Origin: Dyella amyloliquefaciens
Lineage (GTDB): Bacteria; Pseudomonadota; Gammaproteobacteria; Xanthomonadales; Rhodanobacteraceae
DNA length: 64,000 bases
Direction: 5' to 3'
Assembly (NCBI RefSeq): GCF_004296575.1
Contig: NZ_SAYT01000006.1
Location: 182,347 to 246,346, forward strand
In this document: positions 55,508 through 64,000 of the stretch, piece after piece
How the letters are laid out: each line of letters begins with the position of its first letter
Position numbering within the stretch: the stretch's first letter is position 1
Notes under the pieces: model-generated
The model's input: only the letters and a program-made list of their open reading frames with translations
What the model was told of the DNA's origin: nothing
Databases searched by the model: none
Program-made: the position numbers and the translations under genes

Positions 55508-56191
55508 TCAGACGTCTGCCCAGTACCGGATGAGGTTGTGGTAGATGTTGGTCAGCTGGCGGACTTCCGGATCATTGCGCCCCAGCCGGCCCACGAGCTT
55601 CTGGATCGCGTCGTCCATATCGAACGTCATGCGCCGCGCATGGGTGTCCTTGATCATGCTCTGCACCCAGAAAAACGAGCACACGCGCGCGCCTCGGGTC
55701 ACGGGGGTGACCATGTGCAGGCTGGTGGACGGGTAAAGCACGACGTGCCCGGCCGGCAGCTTGACCTTGTGTGAGCCGTAGTAGTCCTCGACGACCAGCT
55801 CGCCGCCGTCGTACTCGTCGGGCTCGGAAAGAAACAGCGTGACGGAAAGGTCCGTGCGTATCCGCAACCGCGTGAGCCGGTCGCCGCGGATGCAGTTGTC
55901 CACGTGCTCGCCGAAGAACTGGCCCGGCCGATAACGGTTGAACAGCGGCGGGAAGATCTCCAGTGGCACGGCCGCGGAAATGAACAGGAGATTGTTGGTG
56001 AGCGCACTGATGATGCGCTCGCCCAGCTTGCGCGCCACTGCGCTGTCCGGCGGAAGCTGCTCGTTCTGCTTCACCTCCGCCGACTGCGCTCCGGCCGTGG
56101 AGCGGCCGTCCTCCCACTCGTGCGCATCCATGATGCGGCGGAACTCCGCCACCTCGTCCTTGCTCAGCACATCGGGTATGCAAATCAACAT
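55508..56191 (-). CDS. piuC: PiuC/YbiX-type Fe(II)- and 2-oxoglutarate-dependent hydroxylase (PKHD-type)
   Basis: 227 aa. Double-stranded beta-helix Fe(II)/2OG oxygenase: iron ligands His96 and Asp98 (GEHVDNC), His159 (SLHMVTPV) and 2OG-binding Arg169 (RGARV). The opening [21 protein letters not shown] and Trp/Tyr-rich end match PiuC. The family is iron-repressed and found next to TonB siderophore receptors; its substrate is not established. It starts 11 nt after the siderophore receptor stop, so both form one operon. Confidence 0.92.
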   Translation of the reverse strand: MLICIPDVLSKDEVAEFRRIMDAHEWEDGRSTAGAQSAEVKQNEQLPPDSAVARKLGERIISALTNNLLFISAAVPLEIFPPLFNRYRPGQFFGEHVDNCIRGDRLTRLRIRTDLSVTLFLSEPDEYDGGELVVEDYYGSHKVKLPAGHVVLYPSTSLHMVTPVTRGARVCSFFWVQSMIKDTHARRMTFDMDDAIQKLVGRLGRNDPEVRQLTNIYHNLIRYWADV

Positions 56192-56202
56192 GCGTGGTTG
56201 CC

Positions 56203-58575
56203 CTAGAACTTGACGTTGGCGCTCAGCATCAGGCTCCTGCCGGGAGCCACCACGATGAATGGCTGGGCGCTCTGGTACAGCGAATCGTAGTACGTCTTGT
56301 TGAAGATGTTCTGCGCATAGAGCTTCAGGGTGACATGGGTGCTTACCCTTGCCTCGGCGAAGGCGTCAAAGCGCCAGTACGACGGCAGCAGGGTCGGGCT
56401 GGGCGGTTTCGGGTAGGCGACGCCGCCATTCGCGGCGAGCAGCGAGCCGCCCTTGATCTGTGATGCATAGACCGCCTGGCCGCCAAGCTCCAGCCAGCGA
56501 TTGACCTGGTACTTGCTCAGGAGGTTGAAGGACTGGTGGGCAATATTGGCCAGCTGCAGGCCAACGTTGGTCGGAACAATCGACTTGGTGATCTTCGATT
56601 GCATCAGCACCAGGCCGCCCATGACGCTCCACTGGTCGGTGATCTTGCCGGCGACTTCAAAGTCCAGGCCGCGCACGCGATAGGCCGCGCCGGAAACGAT
56701 CTGGCCGCTGGTATAGCCCGGCAGGTTCGCAGGTGCCGTCTCGCGTGCATTGGTCACCCGGGTCTCGAATGCCGCGGCCGTGGCCAGCAGGTGGCGATCG
56801 AGGAATTCCCACTTGGTACCCACTTCACCGGCCTTGCTCTTCTGCGGTCCGTAGATCTGGGTCGCGTTCTGGGTCGGGGACAGACCGCCGTACGAACTCG
56901 ACGTGGCATCCAGTTCATCGCCGACGGGGTCGGCTGCCGTGGCGTAGGCGGCGTAGATGCTTCCGTTGGCGGCCGGCTTGTAGACGATGCCCGCGTTGTA
57001 GCTGGTGATGCCCGAATCGTCCTTTCGCGAGCTCGTATTGTTCGCTGCGGTGATCTGGTAGTCGTCGTAACGCACGCCGCCATTGACGATGAGGACATCG
57101 TTGTAACTCGCCGTATCCATCAGGTAGCCCGCGCTGGTGTCCACCTTGTACCTCAATGGATTGCCCGTGAGCGTGGGCGTATGCGAGCTATAGATGTAGT
57201 TGATCGGGTCGTAGACGCTGACGATCGGTGCGCCAGACGATGTGATCGCGACCGGGCCCGTGGTGAGCTCCGAGGTCAACCCCGTGTAGCTGTCGATGCT
57301 GATCTTTTCGCTGGAAAACTCGCCGCCGACGACGGCCGTGTGCTGGAGCGGTCCCGTATCGAACCGGAAGATGGCCTGCGGCGAGTCGGCCACGACGGTC
57401 ACCGGCTCATAGCGACTCTGGGCGTTGAGCTGCACATAGCCGGAGAAGTGGGTGGGCGATGATGAATAGGGTGCGGTGACCGGATTGGTCGCGCTCGGAT
57501 TCTCGGCGATGGTGCCGACGTAATTGAGCAGCGAATGACTGGCGCGCGCATTGTTCTCCAGCGTCACCGCATCGTTGACCTTCCACTCCATGTCGAGCGT
57601 GCCGAGGCTCTGGGTGGACTTGGTGAAGTCGCGGTTGACTGCACCGTAGTACGTATCGCGCGAGACGTCGCCTTCCGTAACCGGCTGGCGGGTGGCCTGG
57701 TTATACGGCACGCCGAAGTCGGGAAGACCCCACAGGTGGGTATACGAATAGCCAGCCTTTACCGTGAAGTCCGACGTGGGTTTGAACGTCACGGCGGTGG
57801 CGATGCCGGTGCGATTGTCGGTGGCAAAGGCGCGACCCGGTACGTCCGCGTTCTGCGCCATGCCGTTGAAGCGCACGTCGAGCTCAGGGCTCAACGAGCG
57901 ATTGATGTCGAACGTGCCGCGCTTCATCGAAGCCGTGCCCACTTCACCCTCCAGGTCGGTGAAGTCGACATCGCTCGCCTCCTTGGTGACGATGTTGAGC
58001 GCGCCACCTGTCGTTCCGCGACCCGCAAAGGAAGACGCGGGGCCACGCAGAATTTCGATCTGCTCGGTATTGAAGTTCTCGCGGATGCTCACGCCGGGGT
58101 CGCGGACACCGTCGACGAAGACATCGTTGCGGGCGTCAAAGCCGCGAATGAAGAAGCGGTCACCAAAGGCATTGCCGCCTTCGCCCGAACCCAGGGTGAC
58201 GCCCGCGGTCGAGCGCAGCACGTCTCGCAGCGACGTGGCGTCCTTGTCTTCCAGGGCTTCCTTGGGAATCACCGTCACCGTGCGTGGCGTATCGAGTACC
58301 GGCTGGGTGAATTTGCTCGAGGACAGCCGATCAATCTTGTACGGAGCCATCGGGTCCGCGTAGGGGTTGGCATCAAGCACCGTCCCCTCGACCACGATCT
58401 TGGGGAGAACCGAAGGGTGACTGGCGTCCGCCGCCTGCGGATTCGCGTTGTTGCTGTCTTGCGCCATCGCGGGTGCCGTAGCCGCGCAGGCGAGCGCAAT
58501 GCAGGAGCTCATCAGGGACACCTTGAATGAGGTGGTGCCGAGCTGCCTGAGGGGTGCGGTATGGGGGTCAATCAT
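56203..58575 (-). CDS. TonB-dependent catecholate siderophore receptor (Fiu/PiuA-like)
   Basis: 790 aa. Signal region ([20 protein letters not shown]), TonB box KIVVEGTV, plug [75 protein letters not shown]; barrel ending LSANVKF with terminal Phe. The plug sequence matches monomeric catecholate receptors of the Fiu/PiuA group. Coupled to piuC downstream. It is divergent from a two-component system, with a candidate Fur box in the spacer. Iron-siderophore uptake through the outer membrane. Confidence 0.93.
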   Translation of the reverse strand: MIDPHTAPLRQLGTTSFKVSLMSSCIALACAATAPAMAQDSNNANPQAADASHPSVLPKIVVEGTVLDANPYADPMAPYKIDRLSSSKFTQPVLDTPRTVTVIPKEALEDKDATSLRDVLRSTAGVTLGSGEGGNAFGDRFFIRGFDARNDVFVDGVRDPGVSIRENFNTEQIEILRGPASSFAGRGTTGGALNIVTKEASDVDFTDLEGEVGTASMKRGTFDINRSLSPELDVRFNGMAQNADVPGRAFATDNRTGIATAVTFKPTSDFTVKAGYSYTHLWGLPDFGVPYNQATRQPVTEGDVSRDTYYGAVNRDFTKSTQSLGTLDMEWKVNDAVTLENNARASHSLLNYVGTIAENPSATNPVTAPYSSSPTHFSGYVQLNAQSRYEPVTVVADSPQAIFRFDTGPLQHTAVVGGEFSSEKISIDSYTGLTSELTTGPVAITSSGAPIVSVYDPINYIYSSHTPTLTGNPLRYKVDTSAGYLMDTASYNDVLIVNGGVRYDDYQITAANNTSSRKDDSGITSYNAGIVYKPAANGSIYAAYATAADPVGDELDATSSSYGGLSPTQNATQIYGPQKSKAGEVGTKWEFLDRHLLATAAAFETRVTNARETAPANLPGYTSGQIVSGAAYRVRGLDFEVAGKITDQWSVMGGLVLMQSKITKSIVPTNVGLQLANIAHQSFNLLSKYQVNRWLELGGQAVYASQIKGGSLLAANGGVAYPKPPSPTLLPSYWRFDAFAEARVSTHVTLKLYAQNIFNKTYYDSLYQSAQPFIVVAPGRSLMLSANVKF

Positions 58576-58782
58576 CGGTGAACGTCCTGATTGTTTTTAT
58601 GCTTCTGGTGTGAGCGCGCATGGCACGGGCATGGGGTGGCCGTGACCCTTGAACATGTCGTCGTTGTTTGTGGATTCGCGCGGCGCTCTTGGGGCGTATA
58701 CGTGCGGCAGCCATACGGGGTGATCGCAACTTCATGCGAAGCGATGGCTCCCATGCGCGCACTCGCATGCCGTATATCAAAT

Positions 58783-58799
58783 ACGAACGATTCCCATTA
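58783..58799. promoter_or_regulatory. Candidate Fur box
   Basis: ACGAACGATTCCCATTA resembles the gammaproteobacterial Fur site around GAATGATTCTCATT, matching at about 13 of 17 positions. It lies in the 297-nt spacer between the siderophore receptor (-) and the response regulator (+), 208 nt from the receptor start, so it may serve either side. Confidence 0.4.
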
Positions 58800-58872
58800 A
58801 TGTATTCGCCGAATGTCAAATCAATGTCGGACGGTCGTGCTTGCGACCGACGACAGGGGAACGGTCGCGCTG

Positions 58873-59559
58873 ATGGGCAGGAACGTGCTGGTGATCGAGG
58901 ACAGCCCAGGCCAGGTAGCCAACTTGTATGGCTACCTGGAGCCGCGCGGCTTTGTCCTGGACGTGGCGCTCGACGGCAGGGCAGGACTGGAACTCGCGCT
59001 GCGCGAGCCTTATGACGCCATCGTGCTGGACTGGATGCTCCCGGGAATGGATGGTCCCGCACTGGTGCGGCAGCTGCGCGACGCGGGATCGACCGTCCCC
59101 GTGCTCATGCTTACCGCACGCTACGAGCTCGACGACAAGATCGCGGGCTTCCGTTCTGGCGTCGATGACTACCTCACCAAGCCGTTCGCCCTGGCCGAGC
59201 TCGAGGTGCGGCTGGAATCGCTGATGGCCCGGGCCCAAGGGCGTCGACAAACGCTGCAGGTCGGCGACCTCCAATTCAATGTCGCTACGCGCGAAGCACA
59301 CCGCGGCGAGACCCGCTTGCAGCTCTACACGGCCATCACCAACTTGTTGGAGGCCCTGCTCAAGGCCAGCCCAGGCGTGGTGCATCGTGGCGTGCTGGAG
59401 ACCACCGTGTGGGGTGATAGCGTCCCTGATCGCGATCTGCTGCGCGCCCACATGTACGAGCTTCGCAAGCGGGTCGACGGACCTTTTCCCGTCAAACTCA
59501 TCCGAACGGTCACCAAGCTCGGTTACCGCATCGCTACGCCAGAAGAACTCGGCACATGA
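58873..59559 (+). CDS. OmpR-type response regulator
   Basis: 228 aa from ATG 58873, with AGGGGAACG upstream; an in-frame ATG at 58813 lacks a site. Receiver domain (1-115): acidic pair in VLVIEDSPG, phospho-Asp in VLDWMLPGMDG, Thr in LMLTARYE and Lys in DDYLTKPFAL. Winged-helix output domain (130-225): VHRGVLETTVWG, LLRAHMYELRKRVD, IRTVTKLGYRI. It overlaps the histidine kinase start by 4 nt. It probably senses an envelope or iron-related cue, given the adjacent siderophore receptor. Confidence 0.92.
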   Translation: MGRNVLVIEDSPGQVANLYGYLEPRGFVLDVALDGRAGLELALREPYDAIVLDWMLPGMDGPALVRQLRDAGSTVPVLMLTARYELDDKIAGFRSGVDDYLTKPFALAELEVRLESLMARAQGRRQTLQVGDLQFNVATREAHRGETRLQLYTAITNLLEALLKASPGVVHRGVLETTVWGDSVPDRDLLRAHMYELRKRVDGPFPVKLIRTVTKLGYRIATPEELGT

Positions 59560-60809
59560 GGAGTCATGCGAGCCTTCGCCGGCGTCTCGTCATAGGCGTG
59601 GTGTGCTTCACGGCAACCATAACCACGGCCACGACGCTCATGGGGCTGAGGTTCGACGAGCAGGCCGAACGGCATGTCTGGGAAGCCATGTTCAGAAGCG
59701 CAGAGGCACATCCTTCGGTCGGGACGCCAGAAGGCGCGCAAGGGGTCAGGTCTCCCTTCCTTGCCTTCGGCGCAACGTCGGGAAAGCCCGTACCGGCGGA
59801 ATTTTCAGGGCTGGCACCCGGCATCCACGAAGACATACGCATCGGTGCCCGCACCTACATCATCGATGTGCAAGGAAGCCTGCAGGCCCCGGTGGTGACT
59901 GCATTGGACATCACCGACATGGAGCGGCGCGAGGAGCGCCTTGACCTTGACCTGCTCGCATCAGGCGCCGTGGCCGTGCTGCTTCTGATTGCGTCGACGT
60001 ACATGGCAGCCCGGTGGCTGGTCAGGCCGCTGGCGAAACTGAGCACGATCATTGGCGATCTCCAGACGGGGGCGAGGGGCCAGCGGATCGAGGTGCAGTC
60101 CTCCGATCCGTCCGAAGTGGTCGTGATTGCCGATGCCGTGAATGCCTATCTGCGCGACATCGATGGCTACGTGGAGCGGGAACACAGGTTTCTCAATATG
60201 GCGAGCCATGAGATACGCACGCCGCTCGCGGTCATTGCCGGCGCGGCGGAGGTAGCGTACGAACAACAGAGCATGGAGTCGGCCCGCCTGCATATTTCGC
60301 GCATCGTCGCTGCAACCCATGACATGCGCGACCTCGTAGAGCTGTTGCTTGCGCTGGCCCGTGATCCAAGGCGCCTGCAGTCGAACGGGGCAACTGCAAG
60401 TCTCGCCGAAGTCATTCCGAAGATCGTTGCGTATCACGAGCACTTGCTGGAAGGAAAAGATCTGAAAGTCGTCGTCGACAACATGCCCGCGTGCGACGTT
60501 TCGTTGCCTCAGGCCATTGCCGTGTCGGTCATCGGAAATCTGTTGCGCAACGCGATAGAGAACGCGGGCCAGGGCGTCATAACGATGTCCATCGAAGACA
60601 ACGAAACCCTGGTCATCGCCGGCCCTGGTTCCACCCTGTCGCCAGAGGCGCGAAGCCAACTGCAATCCCGCCTGGCACGTGCGGGTATCGGTCGAGGAGA
60701 TGGCATCGGCCTGGAACTGGTGGAACGCCTTTGTCGCCATGTCGGCTGGGCGTTGGAACTGGGCGTCAGTACAACCGGCAGTACGACCGCACGTCTGGGG
60801 CTTCACTAA
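59556..60809 (+). CDS. Sensor histidine kinase with altered ATP-binding box
   Basis: 417 aa, inner membrane. TM1 (LVIGVVCFTATITTATTLMG), a periplasmic sensor of about 100 aa, TM2 (LLASGAVAVLLLIASTYMA), HAMP (ARWLVRPLAKLSTIIGDLQTG), H-box His in FLNMASHEIRTPLAVI, and N-box NLLRNAIENA. The usual G1 box Asp of DxGxG is replaced: LVIAGPGSTLSPE has no acidic residue there. G2 is GRGDGIGLELV. It may bind ATP poorly or differently. Coupled to the response regulator by ATGA overlap. Confidence 0.92.
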   Translation: MRSHASLRRRLVIGVVCFTATITTATTLMGLRFDEQAERHVWEAMFRSAEAHPSVGTPEGAQGVRSPFLAFGATSGKPVPAEFSGLAPGIHEDIRIGARTYIIDVQGSLQAPVVTALDITDMERREERLDLDLLASGAVAVLLLIASTYMAARWLVRPLAKLSTIIGDLQTGARGQRIEVQSSDPSEVVVIADAVNAYLRDIDGYVEREHRFLNMASHEIRTPLAVIAGAAEVAYEQQSMESARLHISRIVAATHDMRDLVELLLALARDPRRLQSNGATASLAEVIPKIVAYHEHLLEGKDLKVVVDNMPACDVSLPQAIAVSVIGNLLRNAIENAGQGVITMSIEDNETLVIAGPGSTLSPEARSQLQSRLARAGIGRGDGIGLELVERLCRHVGWALELGVSTTGSTTARLGLH

Positions 60810-61166
60810 CCACGCACAAGTTGAAATGAGAGGCGCCATGCCTGCAGACGCCGGCGTCTGCTACGGCGATCGGGCTGTGCTTTTCCTTCCCTGATGCGGG
60901 CCTTCGACTCGAAGCAGGCCCTTGGCGACAGGCACTGAACACCTGACACCCTATCGGCTCGGCTAGGCCGATCGGGAGTCTTGCGGACGTCGCGACTGGC
61001 CGGCACGCTAAGTGGGTCTGCTTTCGACCCGGCATGGGCGCCTTTGGGGGAGCCACGGTGCGGCGACAGAGGGAGCTGGCCCCTCTTGATGGGCCAGCGA
61101 GCAGACTGCATCGCGGGGGCCAGCCGAACGCTGGCGGCATATCGGCTTGGGGGAGCTGAGGAACGG
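60810..61166. other. Intergenic region with palindrome and hairpin
   Basis: Contains a perfect 18-bp palindrome GCAGACGCCGGCGTCTGC (60844-60861) and a hairpin GGGCC-TTCGA-CTCGAAGC-AGGCCC (60897-60920) that could terminate the kinase transcript. No gene seen. Confidence 0.55.
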
Positions 61167-61886
61167 ATGGCAAACGAACAGGAGCTGGACAGCCGGGACC
61201 AGAAGCTGCTGGGCAAGATGCACGCTCACTATGAACAGCTGAGCGACGAACAACTGGCTGCGATTGTCGCCAAGCGCGAGGATCTGACAGCCGTAGCCCA
61301 AGTGGCGCTCTCCAACGTGCTGGCTCGACGCGATGCCGAACGCATTGCACAGTGGTCCGACAGCATTCGGCGCGAGCATCAGTCATCGGCTCCGCCCGAA
61401 GTGGTGGAAGTGCATGAAGAGGTCGAATGGTCGCATCGCCCTGGCGCTACCAGCGCCTACGCGAAAACCGTGCACATCGCCCGCTGGTTCGCATTCATCC
61501 CCGCCGCCTTCTGGGCCGCGGGCTTCCAACGCCTGATCCTGCGTTGGACAGGCTTCTCCTTCGATCCTTCGCTTCGCTTCGATGGCGACCAGAACGTGGC
61601 GAGCTTCGCCATCGCCGGCGTACTCACCGCCATCATCGCGCTGGGCATCGGTCTATGGGTCTGCCCGGCGAAAAAGAAGCGCATGCCCGCGCTGATCCTA
61701 GGCGCCATCTACTTCGCGAACTTGGCATACGGATTGGCGACGGTATCAGGGCCCCACAGCACGTCCCAGCTGCAGAAGCTGCTTGCGCTTGACTACATCC
61801 TGGGCATGGCGACATGCGTGATGATCGTCGGGGTGATCTGGCTGAGGCCTCGGCGGCAATCGCGCGTGGAAGTGGCGGCGGGTTGA
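61167..61886 (+). CDS. Membrane protein of unknown function with soluble N-terminal domain
   Basis: 239 aa from ATG 61167 with GAGGAACGG upstream. The first 110 residues are polar and helical (ELDSRDQKLLGKMHAHYEQL, LTAVAQVALSNVLARRDAER), probably cytoplasmic with coiled-coil character. The rest has four hydrophobic segments (FAFIPAAFWAAGFQRLIL, FAIAGVLTAIIALGIGLWV, ALILGAIYFANLAYGLA, YILGMATCVMIVGVIWL). A short Cys-Pro turn follows the second helix. No family recognised. Confidence 0.7.
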   Translation: MANEQELDSRDQKLLGKMHAHYEQLSDEQLAAIVAKREDLTAVAQVALSNVLARRDAERIAQWSDSIRREHQSSAPPEVVEVHEEVEWSHRPGATSAYAKTVHIARWFAFIPAAFWAAGFQRLILRWTGFSFDPSLRFDGDQNVASFAIAGVLTAIIALGIGLWVCPAKKKRMPALILGAIYFANLAYGLATVSGPHSTSQLQKLLALDYILGMATCVMIVGVIWLRPRRQSRVEVAAG

Positions 61887-61967
61887 GGTGGGGAGGTAGA
61901 CCCTGACGGGAGTTCATGGCGTCGAGCCGGCTATGGTCGCCAGTTTGGAAGTGTCCGCTTCCGACTG

Positions 61968-62042
61968 CGGATTCAGCCGGTCGTTGCAACACTCCTGCTG
62001 CTCGCGCAGTCTTCAGTGCGTTGCAACGACCGGCTGAATCCG
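61968..62042. repeat. 23-bp perfect inverted repeat
   Basis: Arms 61968-61990 and 62020-62042 are perfect 23-nt inverted copies (inner part AGCCGGTCGTTGCAAC and complement) with a 29-nt spacer. Longest perfect inverted pair after the 14611 element. It could be a strong hairpin, or the ends of a very small element. Confidence 0.85.
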
Positions 62043-62179
62043 TAACCCATAGAGGACGTTTCGCCAGGAGGAGGTTTGGACCACCAGCCGGGGGCGGATC
62101 CGATACGTGCTTATCGTGGATGTCTTCGGCGAGCAGAACCGCTGAAAGCTAGGGTCTGTGATTGAACCATGGAAAAACA

Positions 62180-62236
62180 GGGTCGGGTTCACTTCGTCGA
62201 CGAAGGAAGTGGACGGATGGAAGTGAATCTGACCCC
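62180..62236. repeat. REP-like hairpin (GGGTC-GGTTCACTT family)
   Basis: GGGTCGGGTTCACTT (62180-62194) pairs with AAGTGAATCTGACCCC (62221-62236); between them lies the perfect palindrome CTTCGTCGACGAAG (62192-62205). GGGGTCAGATTCACTT-type ends are typical of REP sequences mobilised by RAYT (Y1) transposases in related genomes. Confidence 0.65.
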
Positions 62237-62293
62237 GTTACTGGAGCTCGGGCACGCAGGTCTCGCGTCGTGATGCACACCACGAGGTGACGC

Positions 62294-62512
62294 ATGAGCA
62301 CACATCGGGATGAGGATTTCACAGCCTTTGTTGGGCTGGACTGGGCGGACGCGAAGCATGATTTCTGTTTGCGGCCGAGCGGCAGCGATGCCCGAGAATT
62401 CGGCACGTTGCTTCGTCACATAGTTGACGGAAGGCCTCAGGGCGTGAAGCGGACGCTTCTTCTCGCGGGCGGGGCAGGCCCGACACGAGGGCTCATTCGC
62501 CTGCCGATGTAG
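62294..62512 (+). pseudogene. IS110-family transposase, truncated N-terminal remnant
   Basis: 72 codons. MSTHRDEDFTAFVGLDWADA followed by KHDFCLRPSGSDAREFG is the RuvC-like DEDD N-terminus of IS110 transposases (first acidic residue in GLDWADAKHD). After about residue 37 the reading frame passes into unrelated sequence and stops; the rest of the catalytic domain and the serine domain are missing. It is a decayed insertion element upstream of the LprI-like gene. Confidence 0.8.
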
Positions 62513-62593
62513 GGCGCTCTTCCGAGGCACGTTCAAGATATTCTGCGCGTGGGCGAGCAGCGCATACATGGATTCCAAAACAGGGGTGGGAAC

Positions 62594-63751
62594 ATGGCTT
62601 TAATCAAGTGTCCAGATTGCGGCTCCGATGTGAGCAGCGCTGCGCCTTCATGTCCGAAGTGCGGCCGGCCAATCGCCGCGTCGAAAGCGGCTGCCCCCAA
62701 GAGGAAGACGAGCGGGTGCCTCGTGGTCATTCTCGTGCTGCTCGCGTTGGGTGTCGTGGGCGCGATCGTTGGAGATCGCGACAAACCAGCTTCAACAACG
62801 GAAACACATTCGTCTCCAAGCCCCGCCCCTCCTGAGGAGCCGATTCCTCGACAGGTCACTAAGGTCACGGCCAATCAGCTGTTCAATGCGTACAACGCGA
62901 ACGAAGTGGCGACTGACGAGGGCATGAAAGGCACTGATGTAGAGGTGACTGGCCAGGTGCAAGAAGTGGCCAAGGATTTCACTGATTCCGTGGTAATCAG
63001 CCTTGCGACCAGCAATGAATTCATGCCGGCCCGGATGAGCATGGAGGAAAGCGAACGTGCTCAGGCTGCCACGCTCAAGCCTGGTATGACAGTTGCGATC
63101 GTCTGCCCGCGAATGCGCCGCATCATGGGTAGCCCCGCCGGAAGCAAGTGTCGATTTTCGGACCAGGCTATGACACCGCCGCCAGCTCCATCTGCATCGG
63201 TGAAGGCGAAGAAGGATCAGGCCGCGCCTCAGGATGTCGCGGCTCTGCTGGCCGTGGAAGATGATCTGGATGACAAGTGCCGGGGTTCTGGGGTCGACTT
63301 CGCTTGCGCACAACGAGCGTTCGTCCGCAACAAGATCATGGCAAAAGGCTGGTGCTGGGGGCCTGATGATGCGCCGGACGAGGCGCACAAGCGCTGGCTT
63401 CCCTGTGTTGCGGGTCAAGCCGATTTAGATCCGATCCTCTCGAGCGTGAAGGCAGCTTCCTTTGATTGCTCGAAGGCTGACAGGCCGGACGAAATCGTCA
63501 TTTGTGGCAATCAAGATCTCAGCTTGATGGATGGCGCCATCGGTCGCTATTACCAGCAGATGAAATCCCTGTTTCCCGCTTCTTCCGACAAGGCTACTGA
63601 ACTCCTGGACACCCAGCGCCAGTTTCTCACTGTACGGCGCCAATGTGAGGCCGATAAGGCTTGCGTTGAGAAAGTGGTGGCACGGCGCTTCAACGCCCTT
63701 ATGGGGTGCTCTGCGACGTATTGCGACCTGCAGATCGAGTTTCGGAATTGA
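62594..63751 (+). CDS. Zinc-ribbon / OB-fold / LprI-like fusion membrane protein
   Basis: 385 aa from ATG 62594 (MALIKCPDCGSDVSSAAPSC); an in-frame ATG at 62549 is less likely. Order: zinc ribbon with two CxxC pairs (6-9, 22-25), basic linker, one transmembrane helix (CLVVILVLLALGVVGAIVG, about 42-60), a tRNA_anti-like OB-fold (about 90-185, VTANQLFNAYNAN, GTDVEVTGQVQEV), then a C-terminal LprI/DUF1311-type domain with paired cysteines (FDCSKA, VICGN, RRQCEADKACVE). The OB and LprI parts are probably periplasmic. LprI domains include lysozyme inhibitors, so an envelope-defence role is possible but unproven. Confidence 0.85.
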   Translation: MALIKCPDCGSDVSSAAPSCPKCGRPIAASKAAAPKRKTSGCLVVILVLLALGVVGAIVGDRDKPASTTETHSSPSPAPPEEPIPRQVTKVTANQLFNAYNANEVATDEGMKGTDVEVTGQVQEVAKDFTDSVVISLATSNEFMPARMSMEESERAQAATLKPGMTVAIVCPRMRRIMGSPAGSKCRFSDQAMTPPPAPSASVKAKKDQAAPQDVAALLAVEDDLDDKCRGSGVDFACAQRAFVRNKIMAKGWCWGPDDAPDEAHKRWLPCVAGQADLDPILSSVKAASFDCSKADRPDEIVICGNQDLSLMDGAIGRYYQQMKSLFPASSDKATELLDTQRQFLTVRRQCEADKACVEKVVARRFNALMGCSATYCDLQIEFRN

Positions 63752-64000
63752 CCGTCACACTCAAGTGCCTAAGTGGCAGTATCTGCGGAGATGCTGCGGT
63801 TTGGGATTGCTTGCGTTCGTTTGTGGCGACAAACCGAGCCGAGTTCGAACCAATGTAGTCTGGATCGAGTGTCCGTATATGGACTCCTCCCCATTGCAAG
63901 CCTCCCGTGCTCTGGCGTCCGTGTCGACTGCACACGTATATCCGGCCTCTGACAACCACACCGCATAGCGGTGCTGGGCCATGATGGGCTAGTCGCGCGC
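63752..64000. other. Right edge, no gene seen
   Basis: Short overlapping ORFs only, none with a start site or family pattern. The AGTTCGAACC at about 63841 resembles a tRNA T-loop but there is no cloverleaf around it. Confidence 0.5.

Noticed and set aside
58598..58660. 19-codon leader-peptide-like ORF (MFKGHGHPMPVPCALTPEA) before the siderophore receptor
   Set aside because: The His-rich peptide ends just before the receptor's ribosome binding site, but has no ribosome binding site of its own and is too short to judge.
63838..63852. tRNA T-loop-like sequence
   Set aside because: GAGTTCGAACC is present but no acceptor stem, anticodon arm or cloverleaf can be formed around it.

Overview
The window is GC-rich, densely coded bacterial DNA. 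It contains large TonB-dependent receptors, a fused isobutyryl-CoA mutase, many intergenic palindromic repeats and small GYW-repeat secreted proteins. Together these point to a gammaproteobacterium of the Xanthomonadales, most likely the Rhodanobacteraceae (Dyella/Luteibacter/Rhodanobacter-like). That assignment is inferred from gene content only. No rRNA, tRNA or CRISPR array was seen.

Layout. 1-1736 (-): the start of a GH27 alpha-galactosidase, cut by the window edge, behind an APC-type permease. 1939-11096 (-): a DUF885 peptidase-like protein, then a tightly overlapped operon for L-4-hydroxyproline catabolism (epimerase, three-subunit D-hydroxyproline dehydrogenase, pyrroline-hydroxycarboxylate deaminase, alpha-ketoglutarate semialdehyde dehydrogenase) ending in an M24 Xaa-Pro-type peptidase. 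A PAS-AraC regulator is divergent from it (11238-11984, +). 12053-14604: two GYW-repeat envelope proteins (-) and a TetR regulator/alpha-beta hydrolase pair (+). 14815-18282 (+): icmF. 18283-19124 is gene-free and rich in short palindromes. 19125-22118 (+): a GST, then a polysaccharide deacetylase/glycosyltransferase pair. 22354-28083: an NTF2-like protein (-), an amidohydrolase, a GH2 glycosidase and small proteins (+).

28165-41109 (-) is a carbohydrate-utilisation locus: sulfotransferase, LacI regulator, a GH2 enzyme with the Ser-Asp acid/base signature of exo-beta-D-glucosaminidases, an APC permease, a 1066-aa TonB receptor, a GH20 hexosaminidase and a glucokinase. A perfect 16-bp LacI-type palindrome lies upstream of the glucokinase. 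A GH35-type enzyme follows on + (42291-43946). The inferred flow is: TonB receptor imports amino-sugar oligosaccharides, GH20 and GH2 trim them, the permease moves monomers inward and the kinase phosphorylates them.

44185-51772 (-) looks like a dipeptide or muropeptide scavenging operon: TonB receptor, serine (D-)peptidase/beta-lactamase-fold enzyme, L-Ala-D/L-Glu-type epimerase, POT transporter and RpiR regulator. It has a strong predicted promoter (TTGACA-17-TATCAC). 52107-54977: a patatin, a 52-aa membrane protein and a CapK/PaaK-like adenylating enzyme. 55508-60809: an iron module (catecholate siderophore receptor plus PiuC hydroxylase), a candidate Fur box and a divergent two-component system. 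61167-63751: an uncharacterised membrane protein, long inverted repeats, an IS110 transposase remnant, and a zinc-ribbon/OB-fold/LprI-like fusion protein.
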